From assembly GCA_047620505.1 (NCBI GenBank), contig JBLHKS010000133.1:1-19848 (forward strand): 19,848 bases of DNA, in the 5' to 3' direction. The position numbers and the translations under genes are program-made. This document shows, one piece after another, positions 1-7,099 of the stretch. The stretch's first letter is position 1. The number at the start of each line of letters is the position of its first letter. The notes beneath the pieces were generated by a model. It was not told the DNA's origin. It worked only from the letters and a program-made list of their open reading frames with translations, and did no database searches. The DNA is from JBLHKS01 sp047620505 (lineage in GTDB: Bacteria > Verrucomicrobiota > Verrucomicrobiia > Verrucomicrobiales > DEV007).

Positions 1-2
1 CT

Positions 3-3000
3 TTTGAAAAACTGGAAACTGACGACGATCTTAAAAAATGGCAGGACGAGCGACGGGCCTTTTTTGTGCGCCAGCTCGGCGGCTTTCCCGAACGCACACC
101 GCTGAATCCGAAAGTCACGGGCGAGCTGACCATTGACGATTACCGCATCGAGAAACTCTATTTCGAATCACAGCCGGGGCTCCACGTCACCGCGACTCTC
201 TACCTGCCGTTGGGGAAAGGTCCGTTCCCCGCAGTACTTCATCCCACCGGTCACAGCGCCAGCGCGAAGAATCGCGAACTATACCAACAGGCCTCAATCG
301 TTATTGTTAAAGGAGGGTGCGCTGTCCTCTGCTACGATCCGATTGGGCAGGGCGAACGCCAGCAGGTCTACGGGACGGACGGAAAGCCCATTGTCAGCAC
401 CATGCAGCACTCACTCATCGATCAGGGTGCGCATTTGCTCGGCAGCAACACCGCGCGGATCATGATTTGGGACGGCATGCGGGCGATCGACTATCTGCAA
501 AGCCGACCGGATATTCTCGCCGATAAGATCGGCTGCACCGGGATTTCCGGCGGTGGAACCAACACGAGCTACCTCATGGCGCTGGATGATCGGATCGTAG
601 CTGCGGCGCCCGGCTGTTATCTTACGGGCTTTCGAAGTCTACTCAATACGATCGGACCTCAGGACGCGGAGCAGAACATTCACGGACAGATCGCGTTCGG
701 AATGGATCACTCCGACTACGTTCTAATGCACCTGCCAAAGCCAATTCTAATTATGGCGGCGACCGGTGACTATTTTGATATCAAGGGCGCATGGAATTTG
801 TTTCGCGATGGAAAACGATTCGCAACTTGGCAGGGATATCCCGAGCGCATAAATTTAATCGAGCCTAATACCGAGCACGGCTTCCCCACCGAAATGCGTC
901 TCGCGTCGGCGAATTGGATGCGGCGCTGGCTTCTCGATCTGGACAAGCCGATTTCCGAAGGTGTATTGAAGCCGTTCCCCGAGGCAGAATTAAATGCTAC
1001 GCCCAATGGAAAGGTGCTGGAATTGGAGTGTGCCCGGACGGCTTTTGATCTGAATGCAGATTGGAACGAAGACTTCGCCGCCCGGCGAGCGGAGAATGCG
1101 AAGCCCGAAAACAGGGACGCGCTATTGGCGAAAATTCGGCAGCTGATCGGGGCGCGTGACCTTGCGGATTTGCCGTTGCCTAAGATGAAGAAAGTAGATA
1201 AGGGCCGGTTGGTGATCGAACCGGAACCGGGCATTCTGCTGCCAGGTCATCTTATCGGAATCCAAGAATCGAAAGAAGATCTTACTATCTATCTCCATGG
1301 TGCCGGCGCACGCGCAGCCATCGAATCTGGAGGAGCGAATCGAGTTGTCCAAAAAGCGGGCATGCCCGTACTCGCAATCGATCTTCGCGGACTCGGGGAA
1401 ACAAAAAGAACAGTCGAAAGACCTCGTATATCTGATGAGCTGGTTGGCACGGATCGAAAAGACACATGGCTGGCGAGTTTGATGGGCAAAACCTATGTCG
1501 GCATGAGAGCTGAGGACATCTGGCAAATTGTCCGGGCGATGCGGAAAGAGACGGGGAATGAAACCCTGAAGCCTCACCTGATTGCGGTTGGCGAAGCCGC
1601 GATTCCCGCTCTGCACGCAGCTGCTCTGGAGCCTGGCCTTTTTGGCGACGTGAGGATTTCAGGCTCAATCGATTCCTGGACGGCAGTTGTTGAAACGCCC
1701 GTCGTGCGGAATCAACAGTCGAACCTGGTTTTCGGGGCCCTGCGGGAGTACGACCTGCCGATGCTGCGCGCGTTGCTCGGGGAGCAGTTGACGATTCATG
1801 GATCAGTAAACCCTGACGGAACGCACGCGGCAAACACCCCGGCCGTCCCTCGCTCAACCGGTAAAATGGGGAGACACCTGCAGATCAATAGACGCGTCAG
1901 CGAAGGAAACGTTAATCTTATATTCATTGGCGATTCAATCACGAGTGGCTGGGAAAGTCGCGGTGCAGAGGTCTGGGATAAATTCTACGGAAAGAGAAAT
2001 GCCGTCAATCTTGGAATCGGGGGCGACCGCACTCAGCACGTGAGCTGGCGTCTCGACAACGGTAACCTCAAAGACATCTCGCCGAAGGCCGCAGTTGTGA
2101 TGATTGGTACGAACAACTCGCGCGACAACACCTCCGAACGAATCGCCGAAGGGGTAAAGCTCATCATCGAACAATTGCGAACCAAACTCCCAGATACGAA
2201 TGTGCTCTTGTTGGGGATTTTTCCGCGTGGCGAAAACAACGACGAGCGGCGACAAGTAGTTCAGAAGGCCAATGCGATTATCTCCAAATTTGCCGATGGA
2301 AAGCACGTTCACTACCTCGACATCGGCCCGAAGTTTATGAACGATGACGGCGCGCTGATTCGCGGGATGATGCCCGATATGCTTCACCTGACCGGGGAAG
2401 GCTACGCGATCTGGGCAGAATCAATCGAAGCGGATCTGTCGAAACTTCTCGGAGACAAACCGGTCAAACCTACACCGACCGAGAGTGTTGCCCTTTGGCC
2501 TGGCAATGCGCCCGTTGGCAACGGCAAGTTTGAGGACTCTGATTTGGAACTTGAGGTTTTCCTGCCGCCTGCCGACAAGGCCAACGGTGCAGCCATCGTG
2601 CTTTGTCCCGGCGGCGGTTACATCCGCCACGTCACGGATCGTGAGGGCTATCCCATCGCGCAATGGCTCAGCGAGCATGGCATTGCCACAATAATCCTGG
2701 AGTATCGACTGCCGAAGCTGCGTCATCAGGTGCCGTTACTCGACGCCCAGCGCGCCATCCGCCTCACCCGCGCGAACGCCGCTGCGTGGAAGATTGATCC
2801 GAAGCGTATTGGAATCCTCGGCTTCTCCGCCGGCGGCCACGTTGCTTCCACTGCCGCAACGCACTTCGATAACGGCAATACCGATTCGCCTGATCCTATC
2901 GAGCGACTCAGTTGCCGACCGGATTTCGCCTGGCTTGTCTATCCCGTTGTTACGATGGGTAAATACACGAACACCGGCTCCAAAGCGGAACTACTTGGCC

Positions 3001-3293
3001 CTGATCCAAAGCCCGAGCTCGTCCGCCTCTATTCCAATGAAACGCAGGTCACCGCCGAAACTCCACCCACGTTTCTCGCGCATGCCGTCGACGACAAACC
3101 TGTGCCGCCGGAAAACAGCCGTCAGTTTGTCGCAGCCATGAAGACCCAGCGGGTTTCGGTCGAACTACTCGAACTTCCGTCTGGTGGTCATGGCTTCAAC
3201 GGCTGCAAGGGACCGCTCTGGGAACAATGGAAAGCCGCCGCATTGAAGTGGCTCGCAGGTCAAAAACTCCCCGCGGCAACTGAGACTAATTAA
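3..3293 (+). CDS. Multi-domain carbohydrate esterase (acetyl xylan esterase-like + SGNH + BD-FAE-like), 5' partial
   Basis: Residues are numbered from the GTG at base 66. The frame stays open to base 3, so the true start lies outside the window. Four lobes are visible. Residues 1-310 form an acetyl-xylan-esterase/dienelactone-hydrolase-like alpha/beta hydrolase with nucleophile elbow GISGGG (S161) and a C-terminal EHGF histidine. Residues about 380-590 form a second hydrolase-like lobe whose elbow reads G509-E-A-A-I, so the serine is missing. Residues about 600-810 form an SGNH esterase with GDSIT (S624), GIGGDRTQH, GTNN and DMLHLTGEGY. Residues about 825-1070 form a BD-FAE-type esterase with GGGY, GFSAGG (S921), D1009/D1010 and H1042. 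It probably deacylates acetylated or feruloylated polysaccharides. The substrate is inferred. Location cannot be judged without the N-terminus. The deacetylase-like gene begins 14 bp downstream and is probably cotranscribed. Confidence 0.9.
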   Translation, partial: FEKLETDDDLKKWQDERRAFFVRQLGGFPERTPLNPKVTGELTIDDYRIEKLYFESQPGLHVTATLYLPLGKGPFPAVLHPTGHSASAKNRELYQQASIVIVKGGCAVLCYDPIGQGERQQVYGTDGKPIVSTMQHSLIDQGAHLLGSNTARIMIWDGMRAIDYLQSRPDILADKIGCTGISGGGTNTSYLMALDDRIVAAAPGCYLTGFRSLLNTIGPQDAEQNIHGQIAFGMDHSDYVLMHLPKPILIMAATGDYFDIKGAWNLFRDGKRFATWQGYPERINLIEPNTEHGFPTEMRLASANWMRRWLLDLDKPISEGVLKPFPEAELNATPNGKVLELECARTAFDLNADWNEDFAARRAENAKPENRDALLAKIRQLIGARDLADLPLPKMKKVDKGRLVIEPEPGILLPGHLIGIQESKEDLTIYLHGAGARAAIESGGANRVVQKAGMPVLAIDLRGLGETKRTVERPRISDELVGTDRKDTWLASLMGKTYVGMRAEDIWQIVRAMRKETGNETLKPHLIAVGEAAIPALHAAALEPGLFGDVRISGSIDSWTAVVETPVVRNQQSNLVFGALREYDLPMLRALLGEQLTIHGSVNPDGTHAANTPAVPRSTGKMGRHLQINRRVSEGNVNLIFIGDSITSGWESRGAEVWDKFYGKRNAVNLGIGGDRTQHVSWRLDNGNLKDISPKAAVVMIGTNNSRDNTSERIAEGVKLIIEQLRTKLPDTNVLLLGIFPRGENNDERRQVVQKANAIISKFADGKHVHYLDIGPKFMNDDGALIRGMMPDMLHLTGEGYAIWAESIEADLSKLLGDKPVKPTPTESVALWPGNAPVGNGKFEDSDLELEVFLPPADKANGAAIVLCPGGGYIRHVTDREGYPIAQWLSEHGIATIILEYRLPKLRHQVPLLDAQRAIRLTRANAAAWKIDPKRIGILGFSAGGHVASTAATHFDNGNTDSPDPIERLSCRPDFAWLVYPVVTMGKYTNTGSKAELLGPDPKPELVRLYSNETQVTAETPPTFLAHAVDDKPVPPENSRQFVAAMKTQRVSVELLELPSGGHGFNGCKGPLWEQWKAAALKWLAGQKLPAATETN

Positions 3294-3296
3294 TTT

Positions 3297-3300
3297 GGAG
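3297..3300 (+). promoter_or_regulatory. Shine-Dalgarno site GGAG for the deacetylase-like gene
   Basis: GGAG lies 7 bases before the ATG at 3308, in the 14-bp gap after the esterase stop. It fixes the start of the downstream gene and supports translation from a shared transcript. Confidence 0.6.
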
Positions 3301-3307
3301 AAACAAA

Positions 3308-4831
3308 ATGATAACCCGAAAACAATTCCTGACGATATCGGCTGCCTTGCCTGTCTCGTGTGCCTTCCGACCCGAGCTAGCAACAGCAAACGGGCAACAG
3401 GGAACGAAAGTTATTCTCTCGTTCGCGACCGAAGTGGCAGAGGTGCCGAAAGATTACGACCACATCAAGGCGCTCGCCGAATTTTTGACGGCCGAGGGTT
3501 TGGTCGGCAACTTCCACCTGACCGGCGATTACGCGAGGGCATTGAAACGCCACGGCAGGCTGGACGTGGTTGAAGCACTGAAGAAGCACGAAATTGGCTT
3601 TCACTGCAACCATCACGGTGCGGCGCCGTTCATGGCTGGGTATCTGGAAAAGTTGAATTGGCGCGACGGCACTAGCGAATGGGCCAGAAACGAACTGCCG
3701 GGACTCAAGGTCGTCGAGGAGCTTTTCGGGCGACCTCCGACTTACTACACGACGGAGTTCAACAAAGCGCCGCAGTCGGTCTTCGCCAGTAACCAGGTCG
3801 GCTTGCCTACGATCGGCTATTCGACCGTGCCGGCCCAAGGCCACGGCGCGGTGTGGTACTGCAATAGTTTCGTTCCAAGCTGCGAGAGCCCGATCGGTGT
3901 GGAACGTTTTTTCAGCGCCGGGCTTGAGACGGAAGCGGAAGGGCACTATCAGAAAAAGGAAACCTACTACCGGGCCGTGGTTGACCGTTATGCGGAGAAG
4001 CTCAAGGGGCAGAAAAGCACCTTGATCAGAGCCTATCAGCATTCCTACAAAGCCTACGCGGTTTATCCTCCCGTCGACCACCCAAAGCCGAATATCTACC
4101 GCGACGACGACCTCTATTACGAGGAGCACCCTCACTATCTCGAGATGCTTCCAGAGGCGAAGTACCGGAAGGGTTTCGACCTATTCAAACGCATCATTAA
4201 GTACTACGCCGAGCGAGCTGAATTCACCTCATTTTCGGAGTATCGCAAAGGCTTCTGTGAGAACCAGGGGCATTGGCTCAGCCTTGGTGAACTGGACGAA
4301 GTCTGTGCTTTGCTCGGTGAACGTCTCGATGCTTACGTCACGGACACGTATTCGGTATCTCCCGCTGAAGCGTTTGCCATGCTCGTTCAGGTGCTGAGGG
4401 CCTGGCACGAGGACGGCGCTCTGCCGGAGAAGGTCTTCATGCGAAACGTGATTGGTCCGACTTCGGCGATCCCCGAGAAACCTGGGCAGGGCGACGTGAA
4501 CTCCGCAGCGATGCTTGAGTCTCTACGTCTAATGGATCGCGCGATCGATAATGAACTGTCGATCCCGTCATCGATAGAGATTGCAGGCATAGCCGTCGGT
4601 CCGGGACAGTTCCTGAACGGACTGCGAGATCTCTACCTGGCGACAAGGAAGAAGCAATTGCCTCAATCACTGAAACTCTCCGGCTCCAACCTGCCGGTTA
4701 TCGCCAGCGAGCCTTTCTTCATGGAAGAAACGCTGACCAAAGACCGTTATCCGGAAGGCTTCGAAGGTCGTGAGATCTGCCGGATGTGTCGCCTTCAGTC
4801 ATGGAGTTGGAAACCCGCTGTGGATAGATGA
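3308..4831 (+). CDS. Exported NodB/polysaccharide-deacetylase-like protein
   Basis: 507 aa. The N-terminus has a basic stretch (R4, K5), then a short hydrophobic segment ending near ATANG at about residue 28. This resembles a Sec or weak Tat signal: the twin arginine would be TRKQF, Arg-Lys rather than Arg-Arg. Residues about 34-150 resemble a polysaccharide-deacetylase fold, with a beta strand ILSFATEV, a GNFHLTGDY segment and a metal-site-like EIGFHCNHHG segment. The motif that normally carries the catalytic Asp pair (TFDD in NodB) reads SFATE, so classical deacetylase chemistry is uncertain. The C-terminal 300 residues are mostly helical by eye and unassigned; they end in a Cys-containing tail (ICRMCRLQ). 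Its place directly behind the esterase suggests a role in glycan processing. Moderate confidence in the fold, low in the activity. Confidence 0.75.
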   Translation: MITRKQFLTISAALPVSCAFRPELATANGQQGTKVILSFATEVAEVPKDYDHIKALAEFLTAEGLVGNFHLTGDYARALKRHGRLDVVEALKKHEIGFHCNHHGAAPFMAGYLEKLNWRDGTSEWARNELPGLKVVEELFGRPPTYYTTEFNKAPQSVFASNQVGLPTIGYSTVPAQGHGAVWYCNSFVPSCESPIGVERFFSAGLETEAEGHYQKKETYYRAVVDRYAEKLKGQKSTLIRAYQHSYKAYAVYPPVDHPKPNIYRDDDLYYEEHPHYLEMLPEAKYRKGFDLFKRIIKYYAERAEFTSFSEYRKGFCENQGHWLSLGELDEVCALLGERLDAYVTDTYSVSPAEAFAMLVQVLRAWHEDGALPEKVFMRNVIGPTSAIPEKPGQGDVNSAAMLESLRLMDRAIDNELSIPSSIEIAGIAVGPGQFLNGLRDLYLATRKKQLPQSLKLSGSNLPVIASEPFFMEETLTKDRYPEGFEGREICRMCRLQSWSWKPAVDR

Positions 4832-4897
4832 TTTCGGGAGCCGCCATGCCGTGGAGGTTGTCGACGACGATTTTGAGAGGCCCTGTAGCCTACGAGC

Positions 4898-6091
4898 TCA
4901 GTTGCTCATCTCGAGGATCGCTTCTGCAAACGCTTTGCCCATCACGGCAAATGTCTTCGCGCAACCGAGGTAGTGATAGCCGGCGTTCGAAGCTCCACGG
5001 ACCCGCATCGCGGCTTCTTCTGGTGTAACCACTTCGGCTTCAAACTTCTTGAGGTAAGCCTTCTGGTCTGCTGGCGACATCGAGCCATCCGCGTTGGCGT
5101 GATTCTTGTTCTTCGTCCTCAGGAGATAAGCCATTTGTTTGACCTTTTCATACTTCTCCTGAATCGCACCAAGAGGCTCGTCCCAAAACAAGCTCGTCTG
5201 GATCGCGGTGACGTTGCCTTCGAATTCCGGCAACGAAGCTGGCATTGCCATCGCCTCGCGGAATTTGAGATTATCAGGGTTCGCGTTCTTTCCGCCGACG
5301 CCCATCGCGCCAATGACAAATGGCATCTGAGGCGCACCGAGATCCTTCCGGACGTCACGAATGAAATCCGCCATCCACTTGCTGTAATCGGCGAATCGAT
5401 TCACCGGGCTGTCCTTATCGACTGTCGGATAGACATCGCGGTTTACCATGTCGTTGAATCCCTGGAACCAGACGAAACCTGCGATTTCATAGCCTGCTTT
5501 AGCATTATATTCCGGGCAAACGCGTTCGATGTCGCTGAGCACGAGTTTCACGTGGTCGAGCATGAGCCGGTAGTAATGACCTGAGCGATTCTCGGGGTTC
5601 CGGTTCTTCTCGATATCCTTTTCGGTCCGCGGATAGATTCCTGCACTCGGTGGTCTGTAATCATAATAGAGGGACTTGCCGCCCCACGCTGTTTTAATGA
5701 TAAGAACCGGCTGGTCGAACTTCTCATCCATCGTGATTCCGAAAGTAAACTCCGGACCGATTTTCCCGCCGTTCTCAGCCGGATCGGAGCGCGAACCGTA
5801 GCCGCTCGTGAGTTTGCCGAAGCCTTCGCCATTTTCATCGCCACGACCGGTCAGGTAGGAGATCCAAGCGCCGTCGCAAACGTGTGGCTGACCATCCGGG
5901 CCTCGCATCTTCTTCAGCAGCGGCGCGGTAGCGGGGTCATCGCCGATGTAGTCGAACGTTTCGATCTTCGCGTGCCCTTCCATGTTGGACTGGCCGGCAA
6001 GGATGAATACTTTGAGGGGCGCGGTGGATTCGGCGGCTTGGAGCGAGGTCAGCGCAGCGAACACGAACGCGATCAGGACGTAAATTTTCAT
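4898..6091 (-). CDS. Secreted sialate O-acetylesterase-family (SASA/DUF303) esterase
   Basis: 397 aa from the ATG at 6091. An upstream TTG at 6124 is in frame, but the ATG places a clean signal peptide at the N-terminus (MKIY, a hydrophobic core, cleavage near LQA-AE at residues 19-20), so I prefer it. The nucleophile motif AGQSNMEG (S35), a GPEFTFG block and an IKTAWGGKSL block are typical of the sialate O-acetylesterase/SGNH-like family (PF03629). Members of this family remove acetyl groups from sugars outside the cytoplasm. In environmental Verrucomicrobia and Planctomycetes they usually sit among glycan-degradation genes. It converges on the deacetylase-like gene with 66 bp between stops. 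No convincing Shine-Dalgarno site precedes the ATG. The substrate is not deducible. Confidence 0.9.
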   Translation of the reverse strand: MKIYVLIAFVFAALTSLQAAESTAPLKVFILAGQSNMEGHAKIETFDYIGDDPATAPLLKKMRGPDGQPHVCDGAWISYLTGRGDENGEGFGKLTSGYGSRSDPAENGGKIGPEFTFGITMDEKFDQPVLIIKTAWGGKSLYYDYRPPSAGIYPRTEKDIEKNRNPENRSGHYYRLMLDHVKLVLSDIERVCPEYNAKAGYEIAGFVWFQGFNDMVNRDVYPTVDKDSPVNRFADYSKWMADFIRDVRKDLGAPQMPFVIGAMGVGGKNANPDNLKFREAMAMPASLPEFEGNVTAIQTSLFWDEPLGAIQEKYEKVKQMAYLLRTKNKNHANADGSMSPADQKAYLKKFEAEVVTPEEAAMRVRGASNAGYHYLGCAKTFAVMGKAFAEAILEMSN

Positions 6092-6135
6092 GCCGGAACT
6101 TAAGCAGGGTGCTCGGGATGGCAACCGCGGGCGCC

Positions 6136-6145
6136 AGCAGCTGCT
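6136..6145. repeat. AGCAGCTGCT palindrome, copy 1 (intergenic)
   Basis: Perfect 10-base palindrome upstream of the secreted esterase gene, between two divergent genes. It is the only copy outside a coding region, so here protein coding cannot explain it. The flanks extend the symmetry by one base each side (C...G). Confidence 0.85.
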
Positions 6146-6303
6146 GACTTGCCGAATCCGATTTCCGTGTCCTGTGTGGCGGAATCTATCCGATATATCT
6201 CAACTCACCATTCTCGCCCATCGAAGTCTGACCTTCGCTCGGCGGCTTGATCGTGAAGTGGTTTGCCTCAATGTCTCCCGGTGAAATATCGCGTTTTTTG
6301 GAG

Positions 6304-6325
6304 TTTGACTATTTTTTTGGTCAAA
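6304..6325. promoter_or_regulatory. Inverted repeat, candidate toxin-antitoxin operator/promoter
   Basis: TTTGAC (6304-6309) and GTCAAA (6320-6325) form a perfect 6-bp inverted repeat with a 10-bp AT-rich spacer, ending 17 bases before the antitoxin ATG. TTGACT at 6305 could serve as a -35 element, but the matching -10 (TACGCT at 6327) is poor. TTTTTTGG also repeats at 6294 and 6313. Phd-type antitoxins commonly repress their own promoter through such palindromes; that role here is inferred. Confidence 0.45.
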
Positions 6326-6342
6326 ATACGCTTTCGGCAACG

Positions 6343-6633
6343 ATGATCGACGCTGCCGAAGAGAAAAAGACCATCAGTGTTTCTCAATTCAAGACCCACT
6401 GCACCGAGGAGTTGCGGGACGTCGAGGAACGCGGCGTCATCCTTCAAATCACCCGCCATGGCAAGATCGTGGCCACGGTTTCCCCTCCTAAGCCGGACAG
6501 TCCCGCGTTGGCGGAATGGATCGGTGCCGGCGAGCATCTCTGCAAGGCTCCGGACGAAGTCATCGCCAGCCTTGACGAACCAACCTGGCAGCCTGGCGAC
6601 TGGAATATGGAGAGCGAAGACGAGCCGCTATGA
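6343..6633 (+). CDS. Phd/YefM-type antitoxin
   Basis: 96 aa from the ATG at 6343. The frame is open further upstream, but family members begin just before the SVSQFK block (residues 12-17), which favours this start. Residues 10-55 follow the Phd/YefM DNA-binding fold: TISVSQFK, then a helix TEELRDVEERG, then the strand pair VILQITRHGKIVATVSP. The acidic, Trp-containing tail from about residue 60 would be the toxin-binding region. Its last four bases overlap the toxin start (ATGA), the usual translational coupling for these pairs. It should neutralise the PIN toxin and repress the operon, possibly through the inverted repeat upstream. No clear Shine-Dalgarno site is visible. Confidence 0.85.
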   Translation: MIDAAEEKKTISVSQFKTHCTEELRDVEERGVILQITRHGKIVATVSPPKPDSPALAEWIGAGEHLCKAPDEVIASLDEPTWQPGDWNMESEDEPL

Positions 6634-7031
6634 ATCTGCTCCTGGATACGAACGCCTGGTTCTGGATGTTCGCCAGGCCGTCGCTTCTTTCAGCAGCTGC
6701 CAAGGAGCGGCTCAATCAGGAAGAGGTGGTTGGCGTATCCCCGTTCAGTCTCATCGAAATCGCTCAGAAGAATGCCTCGCCAAGGGCAAATCTGGAGCTG
6801 CAGGTTTCGTTGGAGGAATGGTTTCGAATTTCCTTGCCTCCTGGACGTGTTCAGCTCATTCCCGTCACCTCTCCCATTGCTGCGAAGGCCTACGACGTGG
6901 GAGATGATTTTCACGGCGATCCCGCCGACAGGGTCATCGCCGCCACGGCCATTATTCATGGTCTGACGTTGGTGACCGCTGACCGCCGGTTATTGAGCTG
7001 CGATCAGGTTGATACGATTCCGGCCCGCTGA
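6630..7031 (+). CDS. vapC: PIN-domain ribonuclease toxin (VapC family)
   Basis: 133 aa, close to the usual VapC length. It starts with the PIN signature LLLDTN (D6), followed by LIEIA (E43), GDPADRVIAATA (D97, D100) and VTADRRL (D118). These acidic residues are those that bind Mg2+ or Mn2+ in PIN nucleases, and all are present, so the toxin looks intact. Known VapC toxins cut tRNA or rRNA; the target here is unknown. The ATG overlaps the antitoxin stop. Closest in type to the Phd-PIN pairs whose toxin carries HGDPADR. A 9-of-10 match to the window's palindrome lies inside the gene at 6692-6701. Confidence 0.9.
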   Translation: MNLLLDTNAWFWMFARPSLLSAAAKERLNQEEVVGVSPFSLIEIAQKNASPRANLELQVSLEEWFRISLPPGRVQLIPVTSPIAAKAYDVGDDFHGDPADRVIAATAIIHGLTLVTADRRLLSCDQVDTIPAR

Positions 7032-7099
7032 CGCAAGGTCGCCAATGGCACTCGATTCCCCCGTTGCAAATCCGCCTGTTCGCCGGATAATCCCGGCCC

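Larger units (their letters stand above)
6092..6342. other. Divergent intergenic region between the esterase and the toxin-antitoxin pair
   Basis: This 251-bp gap separates the divergent esterase and antitoxin starts. It holds the only intergenic copy of the AGCAGCTGCT palindrome (6136-6145) and becomes strongly AT-rich from about 6286 to 6330. The reading frame of the antitoxin is open from 6247, but the first 32 codons lack any antitoxin character. No RNA gene or terminator was recognised. Confidence 0.5.

Noticed and set aside
3377..4135. Minus-strand open frame of 252 codons opposite the deacetylase-like gene
   Set aside because: Arg/Val-rich translation with no motif. The plus-strand gene has a ribosome-binding site, a signal peptide and metal-site-like motifs.
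4832..4897. Possible bidirectional terminator between the converging deacetylase-like and esterase genes
   Set aside because: Only a partial GTCGAC-centred symmetry is present, with no stable GC stem and no U-run on either strand.
6247..6342. Longer antitoxin start at 6247
   Set aside because: The extra 32 residues are aromatic-rich and unlike Phd family N-termini, and they would cover the likely operator; the ATG at 6343 fits the family.
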